Positions 35,181 to 46,542 of a stretch of DNA of 64,000 nucleotides are shown here, piece by piece. Source of the stretch: Paralithodes platypus (lineage: Eukaryota; Arthropoda; Malacostraca; Decapoda; Lithodidae). Location: contig CM064480.1 in the NCBI GenBank assembly GCA_032716605.1, positions 21,043,651-21,107,650 on the forward strand, read 5' to 3'. The stretch's first letter is position 1, and every line of letters begins with the position of its first letter. The notes beneath the pieces were generated by a model, which worked only from the letters and a program-made list of their open reading frames with translations, did no database searches and was not told the origin of the DNA. Both the position numbers and the translations under genes were made by a program.

Positions 35181-37891
35181 ATGCCGGCTCCTCCCTGCTC
35201 TCGGCCGACATGTCAGCGGTCGGCCATGCGGGACCATCGGGAATGCTGCCTCCACACGGCCTGCTACGGGAAGGATGTGTACGATACCCGCCGATGTGGG
35301 GTTTGTCTCTCCGCTCTTCAACTGCTGGAAACTCTACCTACATCGGTGGAAGGACAACGGGCCAGGACGTCTCTCCGTCAGTCGTGGGACGTCATCTCCC
35401 GTTACGTCCAGGTAGTCCTGCACAGGGCTCCTTCCTTCCGTGAGGATGACGTCCGTGTGTTGTTGGGGATCCCACCTACCTCAGATGCAGCACGCCGTTC
35501 CCGCTCCCCTACTGTTCGTCACTCCCGCTCTCCTACTACGGCTCGTGGCTCCCCTACCAGGAGTTCGGGTCCGGCGGACGGGAGGGCTCATCACAGGGAG
35601 CGGGCCCCCCGGCGTCATGACCTTCGATTGCCTGCATCCGACCAGTCTGTGACTTCAGGAGCGTCTGGCAGGAGGAAACGACGCCGATCACCCTCCCCTG
35701 CTGATCGACCCCGCCTTGCTTCTCCTCACCTCAGGATGAGCCCCCACCTCCGTCGCAGGGTTCCACGATCTTCAGGGCCAAATGACGTCCTGCCCCGCCT
35801 GCCGTGGAGGTCGTTCTCCATCCTGCACCATCTTCTGCCACTGGTGGGGTGGAGTTCGAGCCTCTGCCTGCCTCCCAGCCTGTGAGGGGTCCCGGCCTCT
35901 TCCCTATGGTGGTCCCGGCGGCGATGCCCTCCCCGCCTCCTCCTCCACCTGGATGTTCGGACACCTCGATCCCTTGTGGCCAACCGTCTCCTCCCCATCT
36001 CCCAGACCATTCCGACGATGTTCTCGAGATGGAGGTTGCGGACTTTGACAGGCTGGAGGACGAGGATGTGGGGGTCGACTCGTCTTCGGGCGATGCATCC
36101 AATTCTGGTCGGGATGACCCCGCCGTGGAGGCCCATTACTCCACCCCGTCCCCTGCGTTCTCCCCGCTCACGGACCATGATGCCCGGGGGCACAGTGAGG
36201 CTGGTTCCATCTCTCCTCTACAGGCGTGCATCCCTCCTGCTGCGGAGACGGAGTTCAGAGCGGAGTTGGCTTCCATTCGTCTCGAGATGGCTTCCACTAA
36301 GGCAGACATCCTCTCCTCTGTCACGGTGGCCATGGAGGCAGTGGTCTCTCGGTTTGGTACACCGAACCCGGTACCTCTGCAGACTCCGGTTGTGGCTCCT
36401 CTCCCGCCTGTTTCCGACCACATCCCATCTCGGCCAGCTCTCCCGGTCGTGGTACCGTTGACGTCCTCTGCTTCATCACCTGCACCCCCGACGCCGCCTA
36501 CAACTCCTCTCTGGCCCGTTGTTATCCCGGGCCAGGGTTTGGGGTTGTTCTCTCACCCCCTCTCCGTGCCGCCTCTCTCCAAGTTTAAGATTCCCAAGGT
36601 CAAGATGCCATCACTGTATGGGGATTTTGTGGCTTGGAGAGCTGTGGTCGCCTCCAACCCTGAGGGAGTGGTCCGCCTGCCGGTCGGAGAGCGGGCAGTG
36701 CCAGAGGGCTGGGCTATCCAGGTCAATGAGAAGAATGTCTTCAGGGCCATTACTTCACAAGGTCTGGTCCCAGAGGTAGATGTGAGGGTATATCCTAACC
36801 GGCAAGACATGCGGTATTTTTCCTATCATCCCTCGGTCTTACCTTACACTGTTACCAAGCCCTGGGCTGACTACTCCCGCCAAGACCTGTCGGCGGATGT
36901 CCACTCCCTCTCTGCCATTTCGGGGACGCCGTACCTCCAGAATGTGCGCGATCGGGACGGGGTCCTGATGCTAGAGCTGCCGCACCTATGTACGGGTCCC
37001 TGGGGAGAGTGGGTCCGTGAAGCGGTGGAGTTTGGTCAGTCCATGGCAGAGACTTTGCCGGCCATCCCGACCATGGACTCATCTTTTCTGTCGGGCATGC
37101 TCCTTACCTCCTCGGGCTTCCCTATGCCTGTGTGGGAGTGGCTCAATGCTCCCAAGCTGTCGGTGGGCCCCCTTCCGTGTTCCTTTTTCACGGCACCGGA
37201 GAAAGCCCCATTGGAACGGAACTTCAAGTTCCGACAGCGAGCGGCCCGCCAACTTTCAACTCTTCTTGCCCAGTTGGAACTGGCGCGGGTTCACCTCCGC
37301 CTAATAGAGTCCCTGGAATCTGCTGATCATCGCCAAGGATTTGAGCATGTCCGACGGATCGCCCTGCAGCTTGCCCTCAACCCTGTTCAGGACATCCGCC
37401 ACTCCCTCCATGAAGCCACCCGTTGCCGTCAACAACTTCGAGTGGCTTTCTGCAAGAAGGCCCCTGCCGACGCCCGCAACCGCCTCCTCCTGACTGACCT
37501 TCTGACTCCTGGTCTGTTCCCTGAGGAGGCTTGGCAAGGGGCTTTCCTACTGGCGCAGAGCGACACTTACTCTGCTCAACGGAAGATGGTGGCGAAGCCC
37601 GCTTCATCCTCCTCCACTCACGGACGCGGGGCAGGTCTGTCGCCGGCAAGGGGCGCCAGGCAAGAGGTTTGGCCAAGGGACTGGCTCCCAGGGGGCGTGG
37701 TGTACCCGCCTTCCGTGGCCGTCGGTCCCCGGATCACCGTCCCCGTCAAGAGGGGATGCGGTGCTGGCAGGCGCCAGGCCCCAGTTCCTCCGCTGCCAGA
37801 CACAGCCTGGAGGGGGATAGGCCCGTCCATCGTTTCGGCGGGGCGGAGGGACGTCTGGGGGAGGACGTGGTGGCTCATCCCACTACGATAA
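35181..37891 (+). pseudogene. DIRS-C gag (ORF1), one frameshift and one stop
   Basis: It starts at the ATG at 35,181, just before the Cys cluster (CSRPTC, HRECC, RRCGVC). A basic Ser/Arg region follows (SRSPTVRHSRSPTTARGSP, RRKRRRSPSP), then a one-base frameshift near 35,720 and a TGA at 35,783. The remainder is open from 35,804: a proline-rich acidic region, a short helical segment (EFRAELASIRLEMAS), the conserved domain (LYGDFVAWRAVV, GLVPEVDVRVYP) and the C-terminal domain (APEKAPLERNFKFRQRA, HEATRCRQQLRVAFC). Capsid-type function is inferred from its position in DIRS elements. Confidence 0.8.
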
Positions 37892-37975
37892 GTCCAAGAG
37901 GGGCTCCGCGACAAAAAACGCGTAGTTCCTCCTGGCCAGTCCCCTCTTCCCTCGCCCGACCATCTCATCGAATCG

Positions 37976-39863
37976 GTGATGGGCTTGACACAAGGCGCCC
38001 GCACCGGCTTCTTCCGCCCCCACTACCGGCAATGGCCCCGCCGGTCGTGGGCGCGTCGGGTGGTCAAGAAGGGTCTGACTTGGAGGTGGAGGTCCAGGCC
38101 TCCTCTCAGGTGCCCTCCCCGACAGCGACCAGTGTCTCAAGAAGTGGCCCAAGTGATCATGTCCATGCACGAGGAAGGCGTTATCAAGGAAATATCTTCT
38201 ACACAAAAGGTATTTCTTTCTTGTGTTTTTCTGGTCCCAAAGAAGGACTGCGCTGCTATGAGGCCGGTGGTAGATCTCTCAGTCCTCAACTCTCACATTG
38301 TGAACAACCGTTTCCGAATGCTCACCGTCAGCCAGGTGCGCCTGGCACTCAAGCCCTTGTCTTGGGTGGTCACCCTGGATCTGAAGGATGCTTATGTGCC
38401 GATGGCTCCTCGGTTCCAGGGCTGCCTCGCGCTGCAGTCGGGTCAACGGGTGTTCCAATTCACCAGACTACCGTTCGGCCTCAACATAGCACCGTGGGTC
38501 TTCACCAAACTGGTAAAGCAGGCTCTGACCCCCTTGCTCTTACAAGGGATTCAGATCCTGTTTTACTTGGACGATTGGCTCATCTCAGCAGACTCTCTCA
38601 CACAATGTGTACAGGACACGCTAACTGTAGTCAGACATATCACAAACCTGGGGTTCAAACTCAACATTCCCAAGTCATGCCTCTCACCGTCACAAGAAGT
38701 GACGTGGGTGGGCTTGCACTGGGATCTCCTAAGCGCCACCGTTTCCCAGAGTCGGGTGAATGCGGCGAAACTTCGAAGGAAGCTCTTTGTCGTGTTGCAC
38801 TCGGTCTCGATAACACGAAAAATCTGGGACTCCCTACTAGGGTCTTTGAATTGGGCGTCTCTGAGCGTGCCCTTGGGCCGGCTCCGACTAAAACGCCTCA
38901 TTCAGCTGGGCAACAGGCACTTCCCTATCTCGCCCCCTTACCGTTTGTGGACGGTACTGCGCTCAATACATCTGAGACTGACACACTGGGTCGCTCGGGG
39001 CACGCTCTCTGAGGCTGTGCCCTGGACAGCTCCTCCGCCGACCATCTGGGTAGACACAGATGCGTCGAGCGAGGTGGGGTGGGGCTATCAATCAGACATG
39101 GGACATCAAAACCACGGCAGGTGGTCGGGGCTCTCACACTTCCACATCAATGCCCTGGAACTGTTGGTACCATTGTTCTTCCTGCGGGATCACGGACTGG
39201 CCCTCACGAGCAAGTCGGTGGCCTTCAGGATGGACAACATGTCCGCGGTTCATTGTATCCAAAAGCAGGGCTCCTCCCGGTCTGTTGTTCTCCAAGACCT
39301 GGCGGAGAAATTGTTTTACCTGGCCGATCATTACAGCATAACCCTGCATGCGACTTACCTGCCCAGGACGGCCAATCTTTGGGCGGATGCTTTGTCGAGA
39401 GGACAGAGCACCAAGGTAGAGTGGTCATTAAGACAAAGCGTTTTCGACGGTCTCGCAGCCTCCTGGGGCCATCCGCAGGTGGACTTGTTCGCCTCCTCGG
39501 GGACGAACAAGCTACCGGACTACCTCACCCGCTGGACTTGTACTCAGGCGGGGGGGGCCGGATGCCTTCAGCGAGGACTGGAGCAGGTGGCAGTTGATTT
39601 ACGCTTTTCCTCCGCCCGACGCACTGCTTATGTGCAAAGTCCTACACAGGCTGAGAGAGTACCGTGGCAAGGTTTGGTTAATTGCGCCCCTCTGGCCGGC
39701 CCAAGCCTGGTACGCTCAGCTGAAGCGATGGTGCCCGAGTCCCGTTCCCCTGTCTGTCTCAGACTTCCACTTGGGACAGATTGGAGACCTAGGGACCTCG
39801 TTGGCATTCGCATCGTGGATGTTTGTGAGGCAGGGTGGTTACCGACATATGGACGTTGCTTGA
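37976..39863 (+). pseudogene. DIRS-C RT-RNase H-methyltransferase-like ORF2
   Basis: The reverse transcriptase has motif A VTLDLKDAY, the LPFGLNIAPW box and the catalytic FYLDDWL. RNase H follows (IWVDTDASSEVGWG, NALELLVPLFFL, MDNMSAVH, ANLWADALS), with its Asp and Glu residues in place. At 39,550-39,557 a run of eight G puts the ORF out of frame by one base. In the other frame the conserved DIRS methyltransferase-like tail continues (DAFSEDWSRWQ, AFPPPDALLMCKVLHRL, WLIAPLWPAQAWY, FHLGQIGDLGTSLAF) and stops at 39,863. Apart from that indel the enzyme looks complete. Confidence 0.88.
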
Positions 39864-40691
39864 CTGATATGCTTAATCAGCACTGGACTAAGGCTACTTG
39901 GAAGACTTACGAGTCTCATTGGAATAATTTCACGAAATGGATCAATGACACCGAACAAACAGTTCCGTCGGTTGCGTTAGTTTTCCATTACCTTAATCAC
40001 TTGTTTGGAATACGCACCTACATGTACACCATTAGGAACCACCTGTCCGCTATTAGGGAGCCTTTTGAGACCTTGACGGGGCTGGTGCTCCCTCACAAGG
40101 AGCTGTCTTTTTTCATGAAAGCCTGCTTTAGGCTCAGACCGCCCCCGCACCAGATACCGCCTCAATGGTCTCTGGCGAAGGCTCTAAGGCTCCTTACCTC
40201 ACCCATCTACACCACTAACCCAACACCTGTTCATCAGCTTGATAAAACATTGTTTCTTTTAGCATTGGCTACAGGAGAGAGGGTCTCGGAGTTGCCTGCC
40301 ATGTCGAGGGCCCCGAATTGCATGAGTTTTTCGCCTTCCTTGGGGTCAGTCACTTTGGCCCCTTCTGTTCATTTTGTGGCCAAGAATGAACGTGAGGCAC
40401 ACATTTTTAAGCCGTTTACTGTACCGGCTTTAAAATGTGGGAGCACGCATCATCCGCTTGGGACTTCATTTGCGTCATGTCATTCTGGCTAGTAATCCCC
40501 TTACGAAGGGTTCAGCACATGATATCCGCTCTTATGCGGCGACCGTGCGCCTTTTAAACAACTGTTCACTATCGGACATAGCCGACACAGGGTTATGGTC
40601 CTCCCACAGCACTTTTGTCTCATCGTACCTGTCCATGTCCACTGCCAGGCCAGGTGTGCCTTGTGTCACGTTGGGCCAATGTGTCACGTGA
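39790..40691 (+). pseudogene. DIRS-C tyrosine recombinase (ORF3)
   Basis: It is read in a frame that overlaps the end of ORF2 (RIVDVCEAGWLPTYG over FASWMFVRQGG). The first internal ATG is at 39,869. The N-terminal core-binding part (KATWKTYESHWNNFTKWI, HLSAIREPFETLTGLVLP) leads to the first Arg box ALATGERVSELPA. After a one-base frameshift near 40,437 the second box AHDIRSYA (HxxR), LWSSHSTF and the nucleophile region SSYLSMS follow to 40,691. The catalytic Arg, HxxR and Tyr are all visible, but not in one frame. It would integrate the circular DNA intermediate. Confidence 0.85.
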
Positions 40692-40755
40692 TTCATCTCC
40701 CATCCTGTATCTCTTCTCATCCCATACTGTATTTTCTTCCTTTCCCTACACTGGT

Positions 40756-40769
40756 GGGGGGGGGGGGGG
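40756..40769 (+). promoter_or_regulatory. G tract downstream of the YR
   Basis: Fourteen G, about 135 bp after the YR Tyr codon and 65 bp after the ORF stop, preceded by CTTCCTTTCCC and followed by ATTTTGTATACTTGTAC. The place is the same in the other DIRS copies. Confidence 0.6.
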
Positions 40770-41244
40770 TCATTTTGTATACTTGTACAAAGCCTTTCTC
40801 TCTTTCATTTTACATGTATGTATTCTATGTTTAGTGTTCAGGATATATTTCTTACTTATTTTGCATATGGACTATACTGTCTAGGGTTTCTTGTTTGGTA
40901 TGCCTATGCCTCATACCCGGTTTTGTAATTAAAGAGTGTCCTTGGAGATCATCCACCTGCTGTGCAATGCCTTATGGTTCTTGTAATACTGTACAATTGA
41001 CTTCATTCTTCCCAGGTTGGTGTGCCATTCACAGGTCGACATGACCTATTCCTTGCCCTGCTTCGGCACTTTTAGACCCTAGACTGATACTTGTAACATG
41101 TACTTTCTTAATATGCACCGTACTGTTACGCTCTTTTTCCAATAAACTGATTTGTTTATTTGTGTCTTTTCTTGGTCATCTACTTTTGCTAAGGCTAGGT
41201 TTTTTTTAAGGTTTCTTGGATGTCCGCCTCCAATTTGGGATTCA

Positions 41245-41355
41245 AGCCCTACGTTGGAAACGTAGAGACTGCTACTAAATTGGGAGGTTTGACGACCTCC
41301 CTTATAACCAAATAAGGAAAACCTCTTATTTGGTAGAAGTCTCGGAGTATCCAAC
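41245..41355 (+). repeat. DIRS-C internal complementary region
   Basis: The first half is the reverse complement of the left end from TAGTAGTAGTCTC inward. The second half is the reverse complement of the right extension and neighbouring ITR. The two meet at AAATTGGGAGG. Confidence 0.93.
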
Positions 41356-41421
41356 GACAGAGTATCCCGCCCTCATGCCGATCCCCTGCCCATCCAATCT
41401 ACACTGATTACTTGATACCTC

Positions 41422-41748
41422 GATACTTTGGCAGGTCCTGGCGCAGGCTCATAGAAAATGGAGCATGGCTTAGAGGAGAGCAGCTAGATTAAATGGGTAA
41501 CTATAACAATTCTTTCTCTCCTTCGCTTTCTCTTCCTTCTTTAGTCGTCTCGGAGTGTGTACAACGTGCCTAGTAGTGAATTGAGGTGCAACTCTAGAGA
41601 TTATTTGGTACTTCGCGTGAGTACCGATAAATCGGCCCGCTGTGGTAGCGGCTGAGATCATAAGCCCTACGTTGGATACTCCGAGACTGCTACCAAATAA
41701 GAGGTTTTCCTTATTTGGTTATAAGGGAGGTCGTCAAACCTCCCAATA
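41422..41748 (+). repeat. DIRS-C right ITR with extension
   Basis: 276 bp match the left ITR inverted, then about 50 bp of extension carry two hairpins (CCAAATAAG with CTTATTTGG, GGGAGGT with ACCTCCC) next to the AT core. Confidence 0.93.
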
Positions 41749-41793
41749 TATATATATATACAGTATACTGTATATACGATATATATATAAACA

Positions 41794-41862
<69 letters not shown>
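41745..41862. repeat. TA microsatellite, right part
   Basis: A TA run with a few interruptions (CAGTATACTGTATATACG), the target of DIRS-C and the 5' boundary of the RTE LINE. Confidence 0.9.
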
Positions 41863-41865
<3 letters not shown>

Positions 41866-43640
41866 AAGTCAAGAAAGTTAGGGAAGGTAGCAAGGGAAAC
41901 AGTAAGGGTGTGAAAGATAAGAATGGGAGAATGCTAGCCGAGAAGCAAGAGAGAGTCGAAAGATGGAGGGAGTACTTCAGTGAGTTGCTAAATGTAAGGA
42001 ATGAAGAGCCAACAAACATAGCTGGATATGGTATGGGAGGGAGAAGAAGAGAAGTAGTGGAGGAGGAGGTGGAGGTGGGGATCAGGAGGTCAGAAGTGTG
42101 GGAAGCCATGAAAAGAGTGAAGTTGGGGAAAGCACCAGGAACAGATGGAGTGTGTGGGGAAATGTTGAGGTATGGTGGTGAGATAGTGATAGAATGGGTA
42201 TGGAAAATGTGCAAACTAGCATGGGAGAAGGGGAGTGCACCCGATGACTGGAAGACTGGCATAATAGTCCCCCTATATAAGGGCAAAGGGGAAAGAGTGT
42301 GTGGTAACCACCGAGGAATATGTCTTCTAAGCGTAGTAGGGAAGGTATACAGTAGGGTAGTGATTGAGAGAGTGAGAGTGAGAACGGAGAAATGGATAGG
42401 CGACGAGCAGGGAGGTTTTAGGTAGGGAAGATGTGTAGATCAGATTTTTACCCTGAATTGTGTTGTGGAGAAGTATCTGGAGAAGAAACAAAAGGTGTAT
42501 GTTGCCTTTATGGACTTGGAGAAGGCCTATGACAGAGTGGATAGAGAAGGTTTGTGGAAAGTACTTAGAATATACGGAGTAGAGGGCAAGTTGCTGAAAG
42601 CAGTGAAGAGCATGTATGAGGGTGCAAAGGCGGCAGTACGTGTGGAGAGTGAGCAGAGCAAGTTCTTTGACCTGAATGTTGGTTTGAAACAGGGGTGTGT
42701 GATGTCCCCGTGGTTGTTTACTGTATATATGGATGGAGTCATGAAAGAAATACTATCAAGAGCAGTGGATGTTGGTGTATCGCTGAAAAGGGAGGGAATT
42801 GAGTGGAAGCTACCTATACTGCTGTTTGCGGATGATACAGTTCTGATGAGTGATAATGAATGGGAGTTGCAGAGTCTGGTAAATGAGTTTGGAACAGTGT
42901 GCGAAAAACGGAATTTGAAGGTAAATACGGGGAAGAGCAAGGTTATGGTCTTCGAAAGGGGTGAAGTCACAGAGTGTGAGGTGAAGCTGAACGGTCAAGC
43001 TATGGAGATCGTCAACTCTTTTAAGTATCTGGGCAGTGTGTTGAGTAAAGATGGGACTATGGATGAAGAGGTGCGGGAGAGGGTACAACAGGGGAAGAGG
43101 GTTGTAGGAACGCTAAAAGCAGTAACAAGAAATAGGGTGGTCAGTATGGAAGTGAAGAAGTCCTTGCATGACAGTGTGGTAATCCCGACACTGACTTACG
43201 GAAGCGAAGCATGGACGTTGGTTGAGAGACTCAGACCAAGAGTGAGAGCAGTGGAAATGAATTACTTAAGGAGTGCGTGCGGAGTTACATGGAGGGATAG
43301 ACAGACTAATGAGGAAGTAAGAAGGAGGTGTGGTGTGGAGGTAGATGTGCTGGAAAGTGTGAAAAGGAACAACTTGAGATGGTTCGGCCATATGGAACGT
43401 ATGGAAAGCAAGAGAATGACTAAGAGGGTGTACGAGAGCGAGGTGGAGGGACAGAGAGGGAGAGGTAGACCGAATATGAGGTGGAAGGATGGAGTGAGGA
43501 ACTACATGAACGAAGGCGGTGCTGGTTGGGGGGAGGGGCATCGACTGACTGGGGACAGAGGTGCATGGGGGCGGTTCGTTCGTGGCCACCCCTTCGGGGA
43601 TCACGGCGTCAGGCAGTAGATTGATAGATAGATAGATATA
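41863..43640 (+). pseudogene. RTE-type LINE, 5'-truncated, one nonsense codon
   Basis: It begins inside ORF2, with no endonuclease left. RT motifs in order are KLGKAPGTDGVCGEML, WKTGIIVPLYKGKGE, NHRGICLLSVVGKVYSR, EQGGFR, then a TAG at 42,423, then CVDQIFTLN, VAFMDLEKAYDRVDR, GLKQGCVMSPWLF, LLFADDTVLM, NVNTGKSKVM-type thumb sequence and TLTYGSEAW. The C-terminus (RWFGHMERM, GRGRPNMRW) is typical of RTE and related LINEs. It ends in a GATA repeat tail. Apart from the stop it is one open frame, so the insertion is fairly young. Confidence 0.88.
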
Positions 43641-43641
43641 T

Positions 43642-43679
<38 letters not shown>

Positions 43680-43938
43680 TATTATTTATGTTTGACCAAA
43701 GTTTGAGTGTGGCTGTGTACTTCCAAGTTAGTAACTTATATTACAATGTATATACTTGTCTTCAATTGAGATTAGTTTTTCATATAGGCTACATTCATTG
43801 TTAATAAATTTACAGTCAATATCAATTAATCATCAACAGCCTTCATGATACATTGCAAACCATATCCTTATTCTCAAGGTCAACCACAGCCTCCTTACAT
43901 CATCACGGAGGCTTGGTTCAGCTTGGTAAGCTATGTAA
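43641..43938. other. hAT-like interior, no gene seen
   Basis: TA repeats up to about 43,690, then AT-rich unique sequence with no ORF or repeat that I recognise. Confidence 0.4.
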
Positions 43939-43942
43939 TTAA

Positions 43943-44148
43943 CCCCTTCTATACCGACGACGTCTTTTGATTTTATTCTGGCTCCTACTAATCGATTGTA
44001 TTAACTTTAGGAAGGATCTTTAGCAATTATAAGGCTTCGAACTATCCCAATCAACCCTTTTAACTACCACAGATCCTTTCTAAGCTGTATAAAATCATCT
44101 ACATATTGCTAGAATAAAATATAACATACGACGACGGTACAGAAGGGG
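43943..44148. mobile_element. TTAA-target MITE, fourth family, 206 bp
   Basis: Flanked by TTAA (43,939-43,942 and 44,149-44,152). The ends CCCCTTCTATACCGACGACG and, inverted, CCCCTTCTGTACCGTCGTCG form a 20-bp TIR with three mismatches, piggyBac-like in its CCC start. It is too short to encode a protein. Confidence 0.88.
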
Positions 44149-44504
44149 TTAATGGAGTATTGTTCACATTTCAGTGTAGGCAATACTTTGGAGTGCTTTT
44201 GCATATCAGTGTACTCTTAAATCATTGTATTCATAATGACTATGGCTGATATGGTGATAGCAAACAAGTTACATGAGTTTCTATAGACTCTACACGAGAC
44301 ACGTGTACACCATTGCAGCAAGGGAGAGGAACTGTCAATAAACAGACGACAGAAGTATTTTCCCGCGATAGGGAGGAACTATGCGCTAACGCCATCTAGT
44401 GCAGGGTTCCAGCCAAATCTGTAAATAATGGCCAACTACTATTAACACGGCTGATTTTCCAAGACACCCCTCTTAGGTATTCTTACTCTATGCTGGCAAC
44501 TCTG

Positions 44505-46243
44505 CCGCACAACCCGACCTGGTTCATTTTCATTAGATCATCCTTTTCGCGCTACACTCAATGACAACACGCTTTTTTCTGGTGCTCTGTTTTTGTGCCT
44601 ACCACACCTGTCACCTCCCCTTTGGGGGAGTTGTGGGCCTTATTTAAGGTACCTGTGATTTAGACAGATGATCCGTGCTGTAGGCACGCTAAAAATATGG
44701 GCTCAAATGTGTTTTTCTTGGAGTGTAGCGTCGAAACTGGAGGTTACTTCATTTTTTGCCATCTGCACATGCGTCGCCGCTTTGGCGACACTCGTTCAAT
44801 TAGGCTTTGCCTTTTGTTTTTATTTCACTTGCGGTGGCTTTAGTTTTGTCTTTAGTAAGATTCTTGTCATTAAAGTTTTTTGTCACTGCCTTTAGTTTTG
44901 TCTTTAGTAAGATTCTTGTCATTAAAGTTTTTTTTCACTGCCTTAATTTTGCTTTTATTTTCGCGTTCTTAGGCCTAGGCTTACTTGTGCCCATCTAGTT
45001 GGTTGGAAGGGGGGCGCTGACCCTTGTAGGGCCGATCTCTTTTCTGGTCTTTTTCTTGTTGCTTACTCTCATCAAGAGTACAGGAACTAGTGCGCCCTGT
45101 AATTTCATATATTACTGACTCAAGTACCGTGTAAGCTAACTTTCGTTTTTAGCCTAGCCTAGAAGAGGGGCGTTTTGGTTTACGACTCTGCGGCCTCCTA
45201 TCTATCTATCTATTGCCTGACGCCGTGATCCCCGAAGGGGTGGCCACGAACGAACAGCCCCCATGCACCTCTGTCCCTAGTCAGTCGACGCCCCTCCCCC
45301 CAACCAGCACCGCCTTCGTTCATGTAGTTCCTCACTCCATCCTTCCACCTCATATTCGGTCTACCTCTCCCCCTCTGTCCCTCCACCTCGCTCTCGTACA
45401 CCCTCTTAGTCATTCTCTCGCTTTCCATACGTTCCATATGGCCGAACCATCTCAAGTTGTTCCTTTTCACACTTTCCAGCACATCTCCACACCACACCTC
45501 CTTCTTACTTCCTCATTAGTCTGTCTATCCCTCCATGTAACTCCGCACGCACTCCTTAAGTAATTCATTTCCACTGCTCTCACTCTTGGTCTGAGTCTCT
45601 CAACCAACGTCCATGCTTCGCTTCCGTAAGTCAGTGTCGGGATTACCACACTGTCATGCAAGGACTTCTTCACTTCCATACTGACCACCCTATTTCTTGT
45701 TACTGCTTTTAGCGTTCCTACAACCCTCTTCCCCTGTTGTACCCTCTCCCGCACCTCTTCATCCATAGTCCCATCTTTACTCAACACACTGCCCAGATAC
45801 TTAAAAGAGTTGACGATCTCCTCTCCTGCGGCCTCCTCAATCTGGCATAATCTGCCCCTGTATTGTTGGGCGGCCCCAGTGCTCTGTCTACCTGCCGCTT
45901 CGGTCACTTGTTGCTTACCCTCATCAAGGGTACAGTCACTGGTGGCTCCCTATAATTTCATATATTACTGCCTCAGGTACCGAAAATGCTAACTTCCGTT
46001 TTTTGGCCTAGCCTATTCAAATTAGTTTTTAAAATAACTCTAGTACCGAATAGGCTAACTTCCGTTTTTGGCCTAGCCTAGAAGGGGGGCGTTTTGGTTT
46101 ACGACTCTGCGGCTTCCTCCATCTGGCATATTCTGCCCCTGTATTGTTGGGCGGCCCCAGTGCTCTGTCTACCTGACGCTTCGGTCACTTGTGGCTTCCC
46201 TCATCAAGAGTACAGTAACTGGTGGCTCCCTGTCATTTCTTCT
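44505..46243 (+). other. DIRS-B2 ITR end, leader and satellite array
   Basis: It resumes the family B ITR after the hAT-like element. It runs through the unique leader also found at 10,540-10,975, and reaches the satellite units at about 45,005-46,243. The array is cut by an RTE fragment and by DIRS-D, and continues at 54,268-54,542. A 60-bp tandem duplication (TTTAGTTTTGTCTTTAGTAA) lies at about 44,840-44,935. Confidence 0.8.
45200..45825 (-). pseudogene. RTE LINE 3' fragment with target duplication
   Basis: 626 bp equal to the last part of the RTE LINE at 41,863-43,640 (EIVNSFKYLGSVLSKDGTMD to the end), inverted. A 12-bp target duplication CTGCGGCCTCCT lies at 45,188-45,199 and 45,826-45,837. 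It is 5'-truncated with an ATCT repeat tail, as target-primed reverse transcription gives. Confidence 0.92.
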
Positions 46244-46542
46244 ATTTGTTAGTAGTCTTGGCAAATCCAACGTCAAGGCTATTAACCTAATTGCAATGAC
46301 GACTTGTCTATTTTGACTGCTATGTCGTCATTCCAACTGCGGTTAAAAAGAAAACGTCTAGAGTCTACTCCTTATCTTGCTCTAGGAGACGTTGTACATT
46401 AACCAAAACTACCACCGAAGGTGAAAAAAGCATAGAAGAGAAGAAAAAGGGGTTTACCTTAGTTACCGCTTAAGGCCCATCCCGTGTTCCGTCATGTGCA
46501 GATCCCTGTCGAACGTGCGCATGAGCGACCCTCTCTTGTCAT
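46244..46542 (+). repeat. DIRS-D left ITR
   Basis: Its reverse complement matches 53,922-54,217, with differences of a few bases. Confidence 0.92.

Larger units (their letters stand above)
23157..41748 (+). mobile_element. DIRS-C, nearly complete DIRS retrotransposon
   Basis: The left end is ATT-TAGTAGTAGTCTC and the right end is CCTCCCA-ATA, inserted in a TA microsatellite. It has 277-bp ITRs, a leader, gag, RT-RH-MT, YR, G tract, ICR and right extension. Without the gypsy element inside its leader it is about 8.9 kb. It is the best-preserved pol gene in the window, broken by a few one-base indels and one stop. Confidence 0.93.
21648..44504. mobile_element. hAT-like element, non-autonomous, with nested guests
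   Basis: The ends are CAGAGTTGCCA and, inverted, CAGAGTTGCCA. A perfect 8-bp target duplication CCGCACAA lies at 21,640-21,647 and 44,505-44,512. Rejoining the flanks restores the family B ITR. Subterminal GGGCGACTTT repeats fill 21,680-21,790 and recur near 22,840-22,870. No transposase is visible in the roughly 2.5 kb that is its own. DIRS-C and an RTE LINE were inserted into its TA-rich centre, and a TTAA MITE near its right end. Confidence 0.8.

Noticed and set aside
37531..39012. 493-codon ORF overlapping DIRS-C gag and RT in another frame
   Set aside because: It is a shadow of the GC-rich RT frame, which carries the conserved motifs; the translated text shows no domain.
41711..42286. 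Minus-strand ORF with an Ile-Tyr repeat
   Set aside because: It reads the TA microsatellite and the antisense of the RTE LINE.
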